The position numbers and the translations under genes were made by a program. From an uncultured Oscillospiraceae bacterium (lineage in GTDB: Bacteria; Bacillota; Clostridia; Oscillospirales; Oscillospiraceae), in assembly GCA_934511165.1 (NCBI GenBank), contig CAKSWA010000011.1, positions 1-51,573 of the forward strand: 51,573 bases of DNA. The letters run 5' to 3'. This document shows positions 32,340 through 41,672 of this stretch, piece after piece. A model generated the notes under the pieces. That model was not told where the DNA came from. It searched no databases and worked only from the letters and a program-made list of their open reading frames with translations. Each line of letters starts with the position of its first letter. Position 1 is the first letter of the stretch.

Positions 32340-33463
32340 TCTATCTGGACAGCGCGGCAACATCGCTCCATAAGCCGCCGGAGGTGCCGCGTGCTGTGGT
32401 GCGCGCTATGCAGAGCTGCGCGAGTCCCGGCCGAGGCGACCATGCCGCCGCTATGCGCGCGGCAGAAATGGTTTATTCCTGCCGGGAGGAAGCGGCAGCA
32501 CTCTTTCACATGACGCAGCCGGAAAACGTCGTCTTTACGATGAACGCCACACACGCACTCAATGTTGCGATCCATTCTCTTGTGCGCGAGGGGATGTGCG
32601 TTGCGGTATCCGGCTTCGAGCACAATGCCGTCATGCGCCCGCTCTACGGTTCCGGCGCGGAAATCCTGGCGTCGGATACGCCGCTCTTTGATACCGAAGC
32701 ATTGATAGACTGGTTTGAGAGAAACCTGCCGATGTGTGACGCTGCGGTCTGCACCTGCGTATCCAACGTGTTCGGGTTTATTCTCCCAATCCGGGAAATC
32801 GCGGCGCTGTGCCGGAAAAACGGCGTACCGCTGATCGTAGACGCGTCGCAGAGCGCCGGGATTCTTGACCTGAATTTCCCGGAGCTCGGCGCGGTGTTCG
32901 CCGCCGTGCCGGGACACAAGGGGCTTCTGGGGCCGCAGGGGACAGGAATTCTGCTCTGCCGGGATGCGGGGGTGCCGCTTTTGTCCGGCGGAACCGGCGG
33001 CGACAGCCGCAGTCACTTCATGCCGGAAACGCTGCCCGAACGTCTCGAGGCAGGCACGCACAATGTCTGCGGCATTGCGGGACTGCGCGAGGGGATTCGT
33101 TTTGTCCGAAGGATAACAACGCCGCGGATTTTTGCCGAGGAAGAGCGGCTGATGCGCCGTCTTGCCGTTCGACTGAACAATCTGCCGGGGCTGCGCGTCT
33201 TTCTTTCGGAGAGAGATAATCAGTCCGGCGTGCTCTCCGTTCTTCCTTCGCGCATCGGCTGCGACGTGCTCTCCGAACGGCTTGGCGCGGCGGGGATTGC
33301 CGTTCGCTCCGGGCTGCACTGCGCCCCGCTTGCGCATGAAACAGCCGGTACGATCCAGACCGGAACGGTGCGCCTGAGCGTATCGCCGTTCAACACGCCG
33401 CAGGAGATCGACCGGGCGGCGGATGTGATCGAGAAAATTTTAAAAAATAGCTACAAATTGTAA
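32336..33463 (+). CDS. Cysteine desulfurase / class V aminotransferase family
   Basis: The 375-residue PLP enzyme shows the Schiff-base Lys195 (VPGHKGLLGPQGTG), His in DASQSAG, and a C-terminal catalytic Cys329 (VRSGLHCAP). It belongs to the group annotated as cysteine desulfurase family proteins rather than housekeeping IscS; there is no IscU or Suf partner nearby. The start is GTG overlapping the DUF3343 stop, so the two proteins are co-translated and probably act together in sulfur or selenium delivery. Confidence 0.88.
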   Translation: MIYLDSAATSLHKPPEVPRAVVRAMQSCASPGRGDHAAAMRAAEMVYSCREEAAALFHMTQPENVVFTMNATHALNVAIHSLVREGMCVAVSGFEHNAVMRPLYGSGAEILASDTPLFDTEALIDWFERNLPMCDAAVCTCVSNVFGFILPIREIAALCRKNGVPLIVDASQSAGILDLNFPELGAVFAAVPGHKGLLGPQGTGILLCRDAGVPLLSGGTGGDSRSHFMPETLPERLEAGTHNVCGIAGLREGIRFVRRITTPRIFAEEERLMRRLAVRLNNLPGLRVFLSERDNQSGVLSVLPSRIGCDVLSERLGAAGIAVRSGLHCAPLAHETAGTIQTGTVRLSVSPFNTPQEIDRAADVIEKILKNSYKL

Positions 33464-33471
33464 CCAATTAT

Positions 33472-33500
33472 TTGCTATAATCCATTAAATCCAGTATAAT
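33472..33500 (+). promoter_or_regulatory. Promoter of the cdaA operon
   Basis: -10 TATAAT (33495-33500) stands 17 bp from -35 TTGCTA (33472-33477). A second TATAAT (33476-33481) overlaps that -35 and could pair with CTACAA (33451-33456) at a longer 19-bp spacing, so two overlapping promoters are possible. Confidence 0.6.
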
Positions 33501-33538
33501 GTAATTTGCACAGCAAAAACCAAAGAGGGGACAGTCCT

Positions 33539-34402
33539 ATGGATAATTTCTGGTCATCGCTGAGACAGGCGTTTGGGCATCTCGGCACGATCCGCGTGAT
33601 GGATATCATCGATATTCTGATTGTCGCATTGTTCTTCTATTTTCTGATTACGCTGGTCCGCCGCACAAAGACGAACAAGCTGTTTCAGGGTATAGTATAT
33701 ATTCTCCTTGCCCTCTGGCTGTCCGGCGAGCTGCAGCTCTATACCGTGAACTACATCCTCCGCAACGCCGTGCAGGTCGGACTCCTGGCGCTGGTCGTGC
33801 TGTTCCAGCCGGAGATTCGCCGGTTCCTCGAAAAGCTCGGCACCGGATCCATTTTCTCGCGTCTCCTCGGCGCGCCGCACACACTGAATGCCGATGCCGC
33901 CATTACGCAGACGGTGCTTGCCTGCCTGGATATGTCCGCTTCGCGCACCGGCGCGCTGATTATCTTTGAGCGCGATAACCGCCTGGATGATCAGATCCGC
34001 ACCGGCACGATTCTCGATGCGGAAACGACGGCAGAGCTGCTGAAAAATATCTTCTATCCCAAAGCACCCCTGCACGACGGCGCGGCGATCATCCGCAGCG
34101 GCCGGATTCAGGCGGCCGGATGTATGCTTCCGTTATCCAACAATCCCAACCTGAGCAAGGAACTCGGCATGCGCCACCGCGCCGGCATCGGCATGAGCGA
34201 GGCGTCTGACGCCGTCGTTGTGATCGTGTCGGAGGAGACCGGCGCGATCTCTGTGGCGGTCAACGGAATGCTCAAGCGGCATCTCACAAAGGACACCTTC
34301 GAAAAGATTCTCCGCAACGAGCTGATCCCCGAAGTGAAAGAGGAACCGACCGGTACGTTCCGGTTCCTCCGCCGGAAAGAAAAGGACAAGGCCGATGAAT
34401 AA
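33539..34402 (+). CDS. cdaA: Diadenylate cyclase CdaA
   Basis: Makes cyclic di-AMP from two ATP; in Firmicutes this controls potassium and osmolyte balance and the cell wall. The 287-residue product has three N-terminal membrane helices (about 15-85) and a DAC domain with the motifs PLHDGAAII (DGA) and GMRHRAGIGMSE (RHR). ATG at 33539 follows AGAGGGGA. It overlaps cdaR by eight bases. Confidence 0.95.
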   Translation: MDNFWSSLRQAFGHLGTIRVMDIIDILIVALFFYFLITLVRRTKTNKLFQGIVYILLALWLSGELQLYTVNYILRNAVQVGLLALVVLFQPEIRRFLEKLGTGSIFSRLLGAPHTLNADAAITQTVLACLDMSASRTGALIIFERDNRLDDQIRTGTILDAETTAELLKNIFYPKAPLHDGAAIIRSGRIQAAGCMLPLSNNPNLSKELGMRHRAGIGMSEASDAVVVIVSEETGAISVAVNGMLKRHLTKDTFEKILRNELIPEVKEEPTGTFRFLRRKEKDKADE

Positions 34403-35690
34403 TACAAACGAAACGAACGAAAGGAAAAAGCTGGATCTCAAACGCATTACGGACAGCCGTGTGTTCTGGATGATCCTCTCTCTGCTCGCGGCGTCGCTTC
34501 TGTGGATGTATGTTACGACGACCGAGGGCGTTGAAGTGGAGAAGACGCTCAACGGTGTGAAAATTGAGTTCCTCGGCGCAGACGCGATGCGCGCGTCGAG
34601 CGATCTCATTGTCACAGAGCAGGATCGAACCTCCGTTAATCTGACGCTCTCCGGCACACGCCGCGTTCTCTCCAAGCTCACAAGCTCCAACGTCACCGCG
34701 ACGGTCAATCTCAGCAATGTCTCGGCGGACGGGCGCTATTCGGTGTCCTACGATATTTCCTATCCCTCCGGTGTCAACGCGAACGAGATAACGCTTGTCC
34801 GCGCATCGGCGGATGTTGTGAATTTCTATGTGGACAAGCTTGCCCGCAAGACCATTGAGGTCAAGGGTGCCTTTACCGGCAATACCGCAGACGGATATCT
34901 CGCCGATGAGAGTATGGTGTTCGATCCCATGGTCGTGGCCATCAGCGGCCCCAAAACGGTCATCTCGCAGGTTGACCACGCTTTCGTATCCATCACCCGC
35001 GAAGACGTAGACCGTACGCTGAGCTATTCCACGACCTACTCTCTTGTCGACGCTGACAATAACCCGATCGAGGATTCTTCCATTCAGCGTGAGACGGAAG
35101 AGGTCACCGTGACGCTGAACGTCCTTTCCACAAAGGAAGTCCCGCTCGATGTGACTATCATCGACGGCGGCGGCGCTACGCGCGAAGCCAACACGCATAT
35201 TGATATTAACCCGAAATCCATCATGCTCGCCGGAGACGCATCGGCGATCGACAGTACAACGAAGCTCATTCTTGGGACGATCAATCTCTCAACCTTTGCC
35301 ACAGACTTCTCTGCCACCTATACGATCATCCCGCCGAACGGCACCGAGAACATGACCGGCGTCACGGAAGCAACGGTGACGGTTTCCATCACAGGCGTTG
35401 CCACAAAGTCCTTCTCCGTGAATCCCGATAATATTGTCTGCATCAATGTCCCGGACGGATACGAGGCGGAGAATATCACGCAGGCACTCAATGTTACGGT
35501 CCGCGCGCCGCAGGAGGTTCTTGACCAGATCAGCGAAGTGAACCTCCGCGCTGTGGCAGATCTCTCCAATCTCGGCACGAACGCCTCCGGCGTTTTCACC
35601 CCGACGGTGGAGATCAAGATCGACGGCTTCCCCGAGGCGGGCTGCGTTGGCGAATATAAGATCTATATCACGCTCAAGGAAAAGCATTAA
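34395..35690 (+). CDS. cdaR: CdaA regulatory protein CdaR (YbbR domains)
   Basis: A membrane protein whose extracellular YbbR domains modulate CdaA. The 431-residue product has one N-terminal helix (about 24-40, FWMILSLLAASLLWMYV) and four YbbR-type beta repeats of roughly 85-95 residues, each containing the recurring pattern KTIEVKG / KEVPLDV / KSFSVNP at its start. It directly follows cdaA. The usual third partner glmM does not follow here. Confidence 0.93.
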   Translation: MNNTNETNERKKLDLKRITDSRVFWMILSLLAASLLWMYVTTTEGVEVEKTLNGVKIEFLGADAMRASSDLIVTEQDRTSVNLTLSGTRRVLSKLTSSNVTATVNLSNVSADGRYSVSYDISYPSGVNANEITLVRASADVVNFYVDKLARKTIEVKGAFTGNTADGYLADESMVFDPMVVAISGPKTVISQVDHAFVSITREDVDRTLSYSTTYSLVDADNNPIEDSSIQRETEEVTVTLNVLSTKEVPLDVTIIDGGGATREANTHIDINPKSIMLAGDASAIDSTTKLILGTINLSTFATDFSATYTIIPPNGTENMTGVTEATVTVSITGVATKSFSVNPDNIVCINVPDGYEAENITQALNVTVRAPQEVLDQISEVNLRAVADLSNLGTNASGVFTPTVEIKIDGFPEAGCVGEYKIYITLKEKH

Positions 35691-35693
35691 GTC

Positions 35694-36563
35694 ATGTACG
35701 GCTATATTCGACCGGATATCGGCGAGCTCCGCATAAATGAATACCGCCGGTTCCGTTCCATGTATTGCGGCTTATGCGAAGCGCTCCGGCAGCGGTACGG
35801 AGGCTTATCCCGATTCCTTGTCAGTTACGACATGACGTTTCTCGCGCTGCTCACGCTCTCGCCGGAGACGGCGATCGATTCCCGCCGCTGCCCGGTGCAT
35901 CCGCTGCGAAAGCAGCCGTGCATCTGCGGGGTAAAGGAACTGTACGACGCCGCGGATTATACAGTGATCCTCGCCTATCAGAAAATGATGGACGATGCGG
36001 CCGATGAAAAGAGCTTTCGGGCGCTGCGCGCCCGGCTCGCCGTCCGGCTCATCCGAAGCTGCTACCGCAAAGCGGCGGCGCGCCAGCCGGAGTTTGACGA
36101 AAACGCCAGACAGTGCCTTGAGCGTCTCGCGGCCATTGAGAAGAGCGGCGGGGCATCACTTGACGCATCAGCAGACTGCTTTGCCCGGCTCATGGCCTTC
36201 CCGGCAGGCCGGGCGTCGAGCGCGGCGCTGCGGCGGGAGCAAAGCGAAATTCTTTATCATGCCGGACGAGCCGTCTATATTCTGGATGCGGCGGATGACT
36301 ATGCCGCTGACCGGAAAAATGGCCGATATAACCCGCTCTGCCTGCGGTTTAATTCCGCCGCCATGACGGCACCGGAAAAAGAGGAGATACGCGCCACACT
36401 GAATCTTTCGCTTTCCCGCGCCATGAGCGCCGCGGAGCTTCTGCCGGAGAGCGCGTGGAAGCCCATTCTTGAAAATATCCTGTCCTGCGGCGTCCCGCAC
36501 GTGGCCGACGAGGTGTTCGCAGGGGCGTGGAAGAAAAACAGAAAAAATACGGAGGATCTCTGA
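35694..36563 (+). CDS. DUF5685 family protein
   Basis: The 289-residue product begins with the family pattern MYGYIRPDIGELRINEY, YCGLCEALRQRYG and SYDMTFLALL, then RCPVHPLRKQPC. The clustered Cys residues (CGLC, and CPVH...CIC) suggest metal binding. The rest is helical, with a late LDAADDYAADRKNGRYNPL segment resembling the acidic motifs of all-helical enzymes. Its function is unknown. It lies directly before a J-domain gene. Confidence 0.75.
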   Translation: MYGYIRPDIGELRINEYRRFRSMYCGLCEALRQRYGGLSRFLVSYDMTFLALLTLSPETAIDSRRCPVHPLRKQPCICGVKELYDAADYTVILAYQKMMDDAADEKSFRALRARLAVRLIRSCYRKAAARQPEFDENARQCLERLAAIEKSGGASLDASADCFARLMAFPAGRASSAALRREQSEILYHAGRAVYILDAADDYAADRKNGRYNPLCLRFNSAAMTAPEKEEIRATLNLSLSRAMSAAELLPESAWKPILENILSCGVPHVADEVFAGAWKKNRKNTEDL

Positions 36564-36586
36564 TCCTTCCAACAGGGAGTAAGCGA

Positions 36587-37195
36587 ATGACCGATCCTTA
36601 CGTTGTCCTGGGCGTTTCCCGGACGGCATCCGACGAGGAAATAAAAAAGAAATACCGCGAGCTTGCCCGGAAATACCATCCGGACAACTACGCCAACAAC
36701 CCGCTTGCCGATCTTGCACAGGAAAAAATGAAGCAGATCAACGAAGCCTATGACGCGATCACCAAGGAACGCGCAGGCGGCGGGGCACAGTATAAAACCT
36801 ATTCGCAGCCCGGAAGCACATCCTCCGGGAGCGCGAGCGGCCCATACCGGGACGTTCGCTCGGCAATCATGGCGGGCGATCTCGCCCGCGCCGAGATGAT
36901 CCTCGGCTCGATCGTTGACCGAAATGCCGAGTGGAACTTTCTCATGGGCGCCGTCGCCTATCATCGCGGCTGGATGGATGAGGCCTCCCGCTATTTCCGT
37001 CAGGCGGCTTCGATGGATCCCGGCAACGCGGAGTACCGTCAGGCGGTCGCGCAGATGGAAAGTCAGGCGAGCAATCCGTTTTCCGGTGCGGGCGGCACCG
37101 CTGGAATGGATACGCTCGGCTGCAATTCGTTCTGTCCGTGCCTCGCGTTTATGGCGGCCTCCGGCGGCTGCATGCCATACATCTTGTGTTGTTAA
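36587..37195 (+). CDS. J-domain protein with Cys-rich hydrophobic tail
   Basis: The 202-residue product has an N-terminal J domain (residues 1-65, with the HPD motif in RKYHPDNYANN), which stimulates DnaK. A Ser/Gly linker (about 75-95), a TPR-like pair of helices (about 100-160) and a C-terminus with six cysteines among hydrophobic residues (CNSFCPCLAFMAASGG, then CMPYILCC) follow. It is not DnaJ itself, as the zinc domain is absent. ATG at 36587 has AGGGAG upstream; the in-frame start at 36527 would lie inside the DUF5685 gene. The Cys-rich end may be lipid- or metal-associated. Confidence 0.85.
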   Translation: MTDPYVVLGVSRTASDEEIKKKYRELARKYHPDNYANNPLADLAQEKMKQINEAYDAITKERAGGGAQYKTYSQPGSTSSGSASGPYRDVRSAIMAGDLARAEMILGSIVDRNAEWNFLMGAVAYHRGWMDEASRYFRQAASMDPGNAEYRQAVAQMESQASNPFSGAGGTAGMDTLGCNSFCPCLAFMAASGGCMPYILCC

Positions 37196-37236
37196 TAGAT
37201 TCATTTCATATTTCGTTATTGGGAGAAGGGACAGAA

Positions 37237-38121
37237 ATGGGAAAACTGCTCAGCATGACCGGCTACGGCAGTGCCAAAGGCACCGTGGAGGGTCAGGAGA
37301 TCACCGTTGAACTGAAAAGCGTAAACAACCGTTTTCTGGACTGCTCTGTCCGTTTGCCGCGAAGCTTCCTCTTCGCCGAGGATGCGGTAAAGAAGGCAGT
37401 CACGGTCGGTGTGACGCGCGGCAAGGTGGATGTGTTCGTATCGTCACAGGCCTCGCAGGATTCCGGGACGGTCGTTTTGGTGAACGAAGGTCTTGCCCGC
37501 GAGTACCGCGATGCGATTGCGCGCATTGCCGAGTCGCTGGGGCTGGAAAACGGGCTCACCGCATTCAGCATTGCGCGGCTTCCTGACGTGCTTACGGTGG
37601 AACGCCGCGAGATCGACAAGGACAAGGCCACAGCCGCCCTTGCGGAGATTACAGCAAAGGCCGTGGAAGAATTCAACGCCATGCGCGAGCGCGAAGGCGA
37701 GTGGCTGCGGCGGGACATGCTTGCAAAGCTCGATACCATCGAGAAGCTTGTTTCCATCGTGGAGGAGCGCTCTCCGCAGACGGTGAAGGAATACCGCGAA
37801 CGGCTCGAAGCGCGTCTGCGTGAAGTCCTGGCGGATCGCTCGCTTGACGAGCAGCGCGTCATCACCGAAGCTGCAATCTTCGCTGACCGCACCGCCGTGG
37901 ACGAAGAGACGGTTCGTCTCCGCAGCCATATTGCGCAGTTCCGCACGCTGCTGCAGGAAGGCTCTCCGATTCTCCGAAAGCCCGATTTTCTTGTGCAGGA
38001 GCTCAACCGCGAAATGAACACCATCGGCTCCAAATGCAGCGACTCGTATCTTGCACAGGTCGTTGTGGATCTCAAGTCCGAGCTCGAAAAGATCCGCGAG
38101 CAGATTCAGAACGTGGAATGA
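37237..38121 (+). CDS. yicC: YicC/YloC family endoribonuclease
   Basis: YicC-family proteins are endoribonucleases linked to small-RNA decay. The 294-residue product starts with MGKLLSMTGYGSAKG and ELKSVNNRFLDCSVRLPR, and ends with the conserved REMNTIGSKCSD and VVDLKSELEKIREQIQNVE. ATG at 37237 follows GGGAGAAGGG. It opens the conserved block yicC-remA-gmk-rpoZ. Confidence 0.93.
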   Translation: MGKLLSMTGYGSAKGTVEGQEITVELKSVNNRFLDCSVRLPRSFLFAEDAVKKAVTVGVTRGKVDVFVSSQASQDSGTVVLVNEGLAREYRDAIARIAESLGLENGLTAFSIARLPDVLTVERREIDKDKATAALAEITAKAVEEFNAMREREGEWLRRDMLAKLDTIEKLVSIVEERSPQTVKEYRERLEARLREVLADRSLDEQRVITEAAIFADRTAVDEETVRLRSHIAQFRTLLQEGSPILRKPDFLVQELNREMNTIGSKCSDSYLAQVVVDLKSELEKIREQIQNVE

Positions 38122-38130
38122 GGTGCTGGT

Positions 38131-38403
38131 ATGAAGCTCATTAACATCGGATTCGGCAATCTTGTTTCCGCCTCGCGCTTGATCGCCATCGTGAGTCCGG
38201 AATCTGCTCCAATCAAGCGTATCATTCAGGATGTACGCGACCGCGGCGAGCTGATTGATGCGACATATGGCCGCCGCACGCGCGCGGTCATCATCATGGA
38301 CAGCGGCCACGTGATCCTCTCGGCGCTCCAGCCGGAAACGGTCAGCGCCCGTATGGTTGGGCGGTCTGAGGATGCTTCGGCAGGGGAGAAGGACGAAGAA
38401 TGA
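38131..38403 (+). CDS. remA: Extracellular matrix regulator RemA (DUF370)
   Basis: RemA is a small ring-forming DNA-binding regulator; in Bacillus it activates biofilm and osmoprotection genes. The 90-residue product has LINIGFGNLVSASRLIAIV, PIKRIIQDVRDRGELIDATYG and RAVIIMDSGHVILSAL. Its place between yicC and gmk is conserved. It overlaps gmk by four bases. Confidence 0.93.
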   Translation: MKLINIGFGNLVSASRLIAIVSPESAPIKRIIQDVRDRGELIDATYGRRTRAVIIMDSGHVILSALQPETVSARMVGRSEDASAGEKDEE

Positions 38404-38951
38404 AACGAGGAAAGCTGCTGGTGATCTCCGGCCCCTCCGGCTGCGGGAAGTCCACCGTGATCGGAAAGATGATGGCCGGGCGGAAAAACGTGGAGTTTTC
38501 CGTGTCCGCTACGACGCGCGCCCCGCGCCCCGGCGAAAGAGAGGGCGTCGATTATTTCTTCGTTTCCCGCGAGCGCTTTGAGGAAATGATCCGAAAGGAT
38601 GAGCTTTTGGAGCACGCCGAGTTTGTCGGCAATTGCTACGGCACACCGAAATCACAGGTGTGCGCCCGGCTGGAAAGCGGTGTGTCCGTCATATTGGACA
38701 TTGAAGTGCAGGGCGCGGCACAGGTGAAGCAAAAGCTTCCCGAGGCTGTTACCGTTTTTCTTGCCCCGCCGGGACTGGATGCACTCGAACGCCGTCTCCG
38801 CGGCCGCGGAACAGAGTCGGAGGAGACGATCTGTGCGAGACTTGAAACGGCGCGGCGCGAAATGGCGCTCGCTCCCAATTATGATTATACTGTGATCAAC
38901 GATGACCCGGATCGCGCAGCGCGCAAGCTCGGCGCCATCCTCGACAAATAA
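38400..38951 (+). CDS. gmk: Guanylate kinase
   Basis: Converts GMP to GDP. The 183-residue product has the P-loop GPSGCGKST near 10-18, SATTRAPRPGEREGVDYFFV, and DIEVQGAAQVK. The length is slightly short but complete. Confidence 0.97.
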   Translation: MKRGKLLVISGPSGCGKSTVIGKMMAGRKNVEFSVSATTRAPRPGEREGVDYFFVSRERFEEMIRKDELLEHAEFVGNCYGTPKSQVCARLESGVSVILDIEVQGAAQVKQKLPEAVTVFLAPPGLDALERRLRGRGTESEETICARLETARREMALAPNYDYTVINDDPDRAARKLGAILDK

Positions 38952-39008
38952 TTTCCCAACAAAGTTTTACACCGGTCAACACCGGATCAGAAAGGAATGG
39001 AATCTGTT

Positions 39009-39209
39009 ATGATGCTTTATCCCCCGATGGCGAGTCTTGTTGACAAGGTCGGCAGCCGCTACCTTCTTGTGAATCTTGTCGCGCGCCGCGCCCGTCAGAT
39101 TGCGAACGATGCCGAGGAAAACGGTGAAATCCTTGATAAGAAGCCGGTCTCCATGGCGATTGACGAAGTGTACTCCGGCAAGCTGACGCTGGAAAAGACG
39201 AATGACTGA
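39009..39209 (+). CDS. rpoZ: DNA-directed RNA polymerase omega subunit
   Basis: The small core-assembly subunit of RNA polymerase. The product (66 residues from this start) shows YLLVNLVARRARQIAND and KKPVSMAIDEVYSGKLTL, the omega signature. The start is uncertain: ATG 39009 or 39012 fits AAAGGAATGGA upstream better, while ATG 38997 abuts that site. It overlaps priA by eight bases. Confidence 0.93.
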   Translation: MMLYPPMASLVDKVGSRYLLVNLVARRARQIANDAEENGEILDKKPVSMAIDEVYSGKLTLEKTND

Positions 39210-41667
39210 TTCGCCGGCAACGGCAAAAATCGCTGTCGCCGCTGCGACGTACTGGGTAGACCGGCCATTTGACTACCGCATCCCGCCCGCGCTTGCCGAT
39301 AAGGTCGTGCCCGGTGTGCGCGTGGTTGTCCCGTTTGGCGGTGGCAACCGGCGCACGGAGGGGATCGTCCTCTCCCTCGGTTCGGCGCAGTCTGGTATGC
39401 GGCTGAAAAACATTGCCTCCGTGCTGGACGCCTCGCCGGTGCTCTCCCCGGAGATGATCCGTTTGTCAGTATGGCTGCGGGAGCGGTATTTCTGTACGGT
39501 ATATGATGCCGTGCATGCCATGCTGCCTGCCGGACTCTGGTATCAGATGGAGTCGGTATATACGCTTTCCGCCGGATTCGACCGGGAGAGCGCGTATGCC
39601 GCAGCGGGAAAATCCGCGCAGGAGCAGCTGGTGCTCGACGCGGTGTTTGCCCACGACGGGAGCTGCCCGCTGGCGGATCTTGAACGGCTTTTTGAGGATT
39701 CAAGTCCGGCACGGGCGCTGCAGTCGCTCGTGCGCAAAGGTATTCTGGAAACTGACAGCCGGGAAAAGCGCCGCGTCGGCGATAAGAAAATCCGTATGGT
39801 TTCTCTGGCTGTTTCGGCGGAGGACGCGCAGACTGCCGCCGACCGCCGCGAGAAGCGTGCGCCGCTCCAAAGCGCATGCCTGCGCCTGTTGTGTACGCTC
39901 GATCGTGTGTCGTTCTCGGAGCTTTGCTACTTTACGGGCGCTTCGGCCTCCTCCGTCAACGCGCTGGTAAAAGCGGGATTGGCGGAGATCACGCAGGACG
40001 AGGTGTTTCGCCGCTCCGGTTTCCGCAGCGAGGAACGCTCGCCTCTGCCGGTGCTCAATGAGGAGCAGAGCGCGGCATTTGAAGGCATCCTCTCTTTGTA
40101 TGACGACGAGCACCCATCGGCATCGCTTCTCTATGGTGTCACCGGAAGCGGTAAGACATCCGTGTATGTCCATCTGATCGACGCCATGCGCCAAAAAGGG
40201 AAGGCGTCCATCCTGCTTGTGCCGGAGATCGCACTCACGCCGCAGATGATCCGCATTTTTTCCTCGTATTTCGGGGATGACGTTGCGGTTTTGCACAGCT
40301 CTCTCGCTGTCGGCGAACGCTACGACGAGTGGAAGCGCATCAAAACCGGCCGGGCACGCGTTGTGATCGGTACGCGGAGCGCCGTATTTGCTCCGTGCAG
40401 CGATCTCGGCCTCATCATTATCGATGAGGAGCAGGAGTATACCTATAAATCCGAGAACTCCCCGCGTTACCATGCCCGGGACGCTGCCAAGTACCGCTGC
40501 GCTTCTTCCAACGCCCTCCTTGTTCTCGGCAGCGCAACGCCGGATGTGGAGAGCCGCTACCGTGCCGAAACGGGTGTATATCATCTATTCACCCTGAAAA
40601 GCCGCTTCAACGCCCGGCAGCTTCCTTCCGTCCGTATCGTGGACATGCGGCAGGAGCTCCGCGGCGGAAACGGCAGCGAAGTGAGCGGCGTACTGCTGCA
40701 CGAACTGCGCGAAAACATTTCCCGCGGTGAACAGAGCATTTTGTTTTTGAATCGCCGCGGCGCGGCGAGCCTGGTTGCCTGCGGGGAGTGCGGCTATACC
40801 TATACGTGCCCGCATTGCAGCGTGAATCTCACGTGGCACAGCATAAACCGGCGGCTCGTCTGCCACCATTGCGGTTATACGCGCCCGATTGACGAGGTGT
40901 GCCCCGAATGCGGGGGACTTCTCAACCAGTTCGGCACCGGTACGCAGAAGCTGGAAGAGCATCTGCGCGAGGCGCTGCCGGATGTGGAGATTCTGCGTAT
41001 GGACGCGGATTCCGTGTCTCCCGCCGGATCGCATGAAAAGATTCTCTCCCAGTTCCGGGAGAAAAAGGTACCGATCCTCATCGGCACGCAGATGGTTACC
41101 AAGGGGCTGGATTTTGAGAATGTGACGCTTGTCGGCGTCATATCCGCCGATCAGCTTCTCTACTGCGGCGATTACCGCGCGGGAGAGCGCTGCTTTTCTC
41201 TCATCACGCAGGTCGTCGGGCGCTCGGGAAGAGGTGCGAAACCCGGACGGGCGATCATCCAGACGTTCACGCCGCAAAATCCTGTGATTGGCATGGCCTC
41301 CCGGCAGGACTACGAGGGCTTCTATGCCGAGGAGATCGAGCTGCGCCGGCTGCAGAATTGCCCGCCGTTTTCCGATATTGTTACCGTTACGGTATCGGCG
41401 GAGGATGAGTCCGCGGTTCTTCGCTGCTGCACGTACATCCGCGACCGGATGAAATCCGAGCTTCGCACGCGGAAGGATGCCGCAGTGCTCGGCCCTGCGC
41501 CGCTGCCGGTCGTGCGTGTCAGCAACCGGTACCGCTATCGCGTAACACTGCATTGCCGGTTTGACAAGGAGATCCGGACACTCGTGTCCGGGCTTCTGAT
41601 CCAATGCAATACCGCAAAAGAATACAAGGGCGTGTCGGTCTTTGCCGACTATAACCCGATGGAGTGA
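39202..41667 (+). CDS. priA: Primosomal protein N' (replication restart helicase PriA)
   Basis: PriA reloads the replication machinery at repaired forks. The 821-residue product has the N-terminal DNA-binding domain (ATYWVDRPFDYRIP), Walker A GVTGSGKTSVY near 314, the DEAH-type box IIDEEQEY, and the eight-cysteine zinc region CGECGYTYTCPHC / CHHCGYTR / CPECGG near 532-575. In Bacillus, coaBC separates rpoZ from priA; here it is missing and the genes overlap. Confidence 0.96.
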   Translation: MTDSPATAKIAVAAATYWVDRPFDYRIPPALADKVVPGVRVVVPFGGGNRRTEGIVLSLGSAQSGMRLKNIASVLDASPVLSPEMIRLSVWLRERYFCTVYDAVHAMLPAGLWYQMESVYTLSAGFDRESAYAAAGKSAQEQLVLDAVFAHDGSCPLADLERLFEDSSPARALQSLVRKGILETDSREKRRVGDKKIRMVSLAVSAEDAQTAADRREKRAPLQSACLRLLCTLDRVSFSELCYFTGASASSVNALVKAGLAEITQDEVFRRSGFRSEERSPLPVLNEEQSAAFEGILSLYDDEHPSASLLYGVTGSGKTSVYVHLIDAMRQKGKASILLVPEIALTPQMIRIFSSYFGDDVAVLHSSLAVGERYDEWKRIKTGRARVVIGTRSAVFAPCSDLGLIIIDEEQEYTYKSENSPRYHARDAAKYRCASSNALLVLGSATPDVESRYRAETGVYHLFTLKSRFNARQLPSVRIVDMRQELRGGNGSEVSGVLLHELRENISRGEQSILFLNRRGAASLVACGECGYTYTCPHCSVNLTWHSINRRLVCHHCGYTRPIDEVCPECGGLLNQFGTGTQKLEEHLREALPDVEILRMDADSVSPAGSHEKILSQFREKKVPILIGTQMVTKGLDFENVTLVGVISADQLLYCGDYRAGERCFSLITQVVGRSGRGAKPGRAIIQTFTPQNPVIGMASRQDYEGFYAEEIELRRLQNCPPFSDIVTVTVSAEDESAVLRCCTYIRDRMKSELRTRKDAAVLGPAPLPVVRVSNRYRYRVTLHCRFDKEIRTLVSGLLIQCNTAKEYKGVSVFADYNPME

Positions 41668-41672
41668 ATACT

